From contig LNEX01000471.1 in NCBI GenBank assembly GCA_001464165.1, positions 1 through 15,462 on the forward strand: DNA of 15,462 nt, in the 5' to 3' direction. This stretch comes from a bacterium Ga0077546 (lineage in GTDB: Bacteria; Cyanobacteriota; Vampirovibrionia; Obscuribacterales; Obscuribacteraceae). The translations under genes were made by a program, and so were the position numbers. Of the stretch, positions 13,242 through 15,462 are shown one piece after another. A model generated the notes under the pieces. The model searched no databases. It was not told the DNA's origin and saw only the letters and a list, made by a program, of their open reading frames with translations. Each line of letters starts with the position of its first letter. Position 1 is the stretch's first letter.

Positions 13242-14864
13242 ATGGCTAAATCAGCAGAACAACAGGTAGAGAAACCAAAGACAGAAGTCGAAAAAGCAGC
13301 AAGCAAAACAGTTGAAGCAACAAGGGATCAGCTTGAAAGTAAGGCTGGCGGCGATACCCACGGTGCCTATAACAAACTAATTGAATCTGTTAATACAACC
13401 AGAAAAGAGCTGAAAGAAAAGGACCCGTCTGGCAAACAAGGTAAAGCTTTTGAAGACGCTGTTGTAAAAAAGCTAGAAACAGAGAAGCTCTTACCAACTT
13501 TGGCTTTAGAATTTGGCCACCGAGCATTCGGAAAAATCGATCAGAAAGTAGCTGCTAGCGGCAGTGGTGATGGACACGTTACCGCTGCAGAACTAAAGAC
13601 ATTCCAGGCGACTGGTAGACCCGGTGTGCTAGGAACAGCCATGAGCCAAGCTCTAATAGAACAAAATGTGCCCAAAGCTAACCTGAGAGGCGGTTCAAAT
13701 CCCGGCTTTAGCGTCGGCGACCTGCAAACGGCCATTATCAAAGGAGAGAAGGCGCGAGAAAATGACTTAAATAGCGAAGTTCAAGCTCACATTACTTCTT
13801 TACAACGGGAAGAAGCTACTAGCCTGAAAGACTATCTTCTTGCTGAAACACCTGGAAAACCTGGAGAACCTAGCAAGCCATCAGTATTTAAACTAGCCGA
13901 CTATGCCGGCGCGCCCGATCCGGTAGGCAAAACTGACGGCGTGCTTATGAAGCATGACTTCCAGGCTCTAGCTGCGGATCCCAGAATTACAGCTGATGAG
14001 AGAAAGGAGCTTGAAGAAAAGGTGATTTCCAAATGGGATGATCCAGAATTCCAAAAGCAATATCTAACCTCAAATGGCGCAATGACTGTAGAGTCACTGA
14101 AAAGAGCCAGCGGAGAACTTGAATCCGATAAAACCAAGACTGCAAGTACATCAGCCGAATCAGTTACAAATGGTGCTACCGAGCAAAACAAACAAGCTCA
14201 AGAGCTTAGAGATCTTCTTGCTGTAAAAGTTAGTAAGGACGCCACTGTTTTCAGTGCCGCTGACTATTCTGGCTCAGGGGATTTGCATCAGCGCCAAGAT
14301 AAACTAGTGAACAAAGCAGACCTAGAAGCCTTGGTTAGCTCTCCTGACTTTGACCAAAAATTGGGAGAAGAAATTAAAACTAAGTTGATCGATAAGATGA
14401 ATGATCGCACCTTCAAGAGCAACTACATGAGCGGTAACTATATAGACTTAGACAAGATTGCTGCTGCCGCTGAGACAGAGGATAAAACCACAGAAAAAGC
14501 CAAAGAAGCATACACCGCGGAAGCTAAAGTAATGACTGAAAGCCGACAGATAGCTATTCGTATCGCCGAGACACTGCTGGCAGACGATGCATTGCGTTTT
14601 AGAGGCGTAGACTATGCCGGCTCTTCCAATCTAAGGGCTCGAACAGATAATCTCATTGATGTGCACGATTTTAGAGCTTTCGCCGAGAACCCCATGATTG
14701 ATCCTGTAACAAAGGCATTTATTGAAGAACAAATCATAAATAAATGGGATACCGCAGCAATTAGAGAACTTAGAACAGGTCGCTACATGTCGCTGAATTC
14801 ATTGAGAAACGCTATTCCAAACTCTCTTTCAAACTCTCTTGCCGATAACTCACATTCAAAATAG
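13242..14864 (+). CDS. EF-hand-like repeat protein, unknown function
   Basis: This 540-residue charged protein has no signal peptide or membrane span. An N-terminal helical, Lys/Glu-rich region (1-85) is followed by an EF-hand-like loop, S-G-S-G-D110-G-H-V-T-A-A-E117: positions 5, 6, 8 and 12 of a calcium loop are kept but positions 1 and 3 are Ser. A possible partner loop is at 149-160. Then come three degenerate repeats (about 195-289, 321-409, 439-524), each with D-Y-[AS]-G, a loop with D at position 5, a hydrophobic residue at 8 and D at 12 (228-239, 349-360, 465-476), a helix ending in [KN]-[KW]-[MW]-[ND]-D-like sequence, and a closing [YA]-[MI]-x-[LV]-x-x-[LI] strand. True calcium binding is doubtful because oxygen ligands at positions 1 and 3 are mostly lost. 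Low-complexity Thr/Glu/Ala linkers join the repeats. The family is not recognised; a structural or protein-binding role is likely. Confidence 0.82.
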   Translation: MAKSAEQQVEKPKTEVEKAASKTVEATRDQLESKAGGDTHGAYNKLIESVNTTRKELKEKDPSGKQGKAFEDAVVKKLETEKLLPTLALEFGHRAFGKIDQKVAASGSGDGHVTAAELKTFQATGRPGVLGTAMSQALIEQNVPKANLRGGSNPGFSVGDLQTAIIKGEKARENDLNSEVQAHITSLQREEATSLKDYLLAETPGKPGEPSKPSVFKLADYAGAPDPVGKTDGVLMKHDFQALAADPRITADERKELEEKVISKWDDPEFQKQYLTSNGAMTVESLKRASGELESDKTKTASTSAESVTNGATEQNKQAQELRDLLAVKVSKDATVFSAADYSGSGDLHQRQDKLVNKADLEALVSSPDFDQKLGEEIKTKLIDKMNDRTFKSNYMSGNYIDLDKIAAAAETEDKTTEKAKEAYTAEAKVMTESRQIAIRIAETLLADDALRFRGVDYAGSSNLRARTDNLIDVHDFRAFAENPMIDPVTKAFIEEQIINKWDTAAIRELRTGRYMSLNSLRNAIPNSLSNSLADNSHSK

Positions 14865-14970
14865 ACTGGTCGGCTACAGCTGAAAAACAAAGGAGGAAAG
14901 ACCAAAAGTAAATAGAAAAAGCAAAATATCAAAATTACAAGGACTAGCAAATTTAACGACAACAAAGGAT

Positions 14971-15004
14971 AGAAAGAGGAACGGCTGCTGCCGTTCCTCT
15001 TTCT
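14971..15004. terminator. Long bidirectional terminator hairpin
   Basis: A perfect 15-base-pair stem (14971-14985 with 14990-15004) closes a 4-base TGCT loop. The arms begin with AGAAAGAGG and end with CCTCTTTCT, so each strand reads a U-rich 3' side. It lies between the convergent genes ending at 14864 (plus) and 15086 (minus) and can serve both. Confidence 0.85.
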
Positions 15005-15085
15005 GTGTGTAGTTTGCTAGAGTTTGAGAGCATTCAGCTCTTTGGTGCACACAAACAAATGGACATTTATCGTAGAAGTTCAAGC

Positions 15086-15454
15086 TCAGAGGAAATCTGG
15101 ACCCGGTCGGGTCCTTCTGCTCTTTCTCTGATTGGGAAATTTCACCACTCGGCTTGGCGGTGCAGGACTAAAGAAAAGCCGCCAATTGAGAAAACTAGAG
15201 CGAATCGTAGTTCTCAAAACGAACTCAATCTCGTCGGCGTATCTCACATATCTCCAAGAAACATCGTAACCATAATCTTTCTTGAGGCATTCACTTGCTT
15301 GCTTCGCTACATTGCAAAAGAGAGCAGTATTCTCGAAGGAAAGATCGTCCTTAAAGCGGAAGGTAATCTCTCCACCTGAAGAGAGAAAGGCACTTTGCTG
15401 ATTGGCTAACGTAGCAGCACCAGTAAGAATTTCCACCAAGCACTCTTGTGCCAT
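15086..15454 (-). CDS. Hypothetical protein at the right edge, possibly partial
   Basis: The frame encodes 122 residues from an ATG eight bases inside the window, but it is open to the edge, so the true start may lie beyond. Residues 1-83 look like a small folded alpha/beta domain (G-E-I-T-F-R-F, then A-K-Q-A-S-E-C-L-K-K, then Y-A-D-E-I-E-F-V-L-R). Residues 84-122 are rich in Pro, Arg and Ser and look unlike the rest: a hairpin GGACCC/GGGTCC (15099-15114) lies within the last codons. The normal stop may have been lost or the frame shifted near residue 84. The family is not recognised. It converges with the EF-hand-like gene across a shared terminator. Confidence 0.55.
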   Translation of the reverse strand: MAQECLVEILTGAATLANQQSAFLSSGGEITFRFKDDLSFENTALFCNVAKQASECLKKDYGYDVSWRYVRYADEIEFVLRTTIRSSFLNWRLFFSPAPPSRVVKFPNQRKSRRTRPGPDFL

Positions 15455-15462
15455 AGCCTGGC

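Noticed and set aside
13691..13706. GGTTCAAATCCCGG resembling a tRNA T-loop
   Set aside because: The flanking bases do not form a T stem or acceptor stem, and it lies within the coding frame of the EF-hand-like protein (L-R-G-G-S-N-P-G).
14889..14896. AAAGGAGG, a perfect ribosome binding site after the EF-hand-like gene
   Set aside because: No ATG, GTG or TTG follows at usable distance, and the terminator lies just downstream; probably chance in A/G-rich spacer.
1..15462. Mobile element or prophage
   Set aside because: No transposase, integrase, terminal inverted repeats with target duplications, or phage structural gene is visible.

Overview
The window is bacterial DNA with one strongly one-sided block and one block of the opposite polarity. 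Positions 1 to about 10,900 carry nine complete genes and the first codons of a tenth, all on the minus strand. From about 11,350 three genes run on the plus strand, and a last minus-strand ORF sits at the right edge. No RNA gene, insertion sequence, integrase or CRISPR array is visible. The mixture (FtsH-type protease, acetolactate synthase-like enzyme, TPR and leucine-rich-repeat proteins, EF-hand-like and PDGS-repeat proteins of unknown family) recalls the non-photosynthetic cyanobacterial relatives (Vampirovibrionia/Melainabacteria, Obscuribacterales-like). This placement is an inference from gene style and not from a marker gene, so hold it at about 40%.

Left block, in minus-strand transcription order from right to left: a helical protein of unknown family (9914-10915); a leucine-rich-repeat protein (9135-9731); a TPR-like protein (8426-9064); a 1048-residue fusion of an acetolactate synthase-type ThDP enzyme with an aldehyde dehydrogenase (5244-8390); a 688-residue multi-pass membrane protein with internal repetition (3087-5153); an FtsH-like AAA+ zinc protease reduced to one membrane span (1415-2980); a membrane-anchored alpha/beta hydrolase (452-1357) overlapping by 4 bases a stand-alone phosphomannose-isomerase-type cupin (105-455); and the start of another gene, with a strong ribosome binding site, running off the left end. 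Several junctions carry a GC-rich hairpin without a long U tract. Only the hydrolase-cupin pair is clearly translationally coupled. The other genes may be co-transcribed or independent.

Right block: after a 436-base divergent spacer come a small four-span membrane protein (11352-11720), a PDGS-repeat protein with a 15-residue tandem duplication (11901-12941), and a 540-residue soluble protein built from an EF-hand-like lobe and three degenerate repeats (13242-14864). The last two have good ribosome binding sites and textbook hairpin terminators, so they are single-gene units. A minus-strand hypothetical gene (15086-15454) converges on them.

The most distinctive items are the ThDP enzyme-aldehyde dehydrogenase fusion, which could couple 2-oxo-acid decarboxylation to aldehyde oxidation; the truncated FtsH next to a repetitive multi-pass protein; the degenerate EF-hand repeat protein; and a TACGA motif immediately before three neighbouring start codons that lack a usual ribosome binding site.
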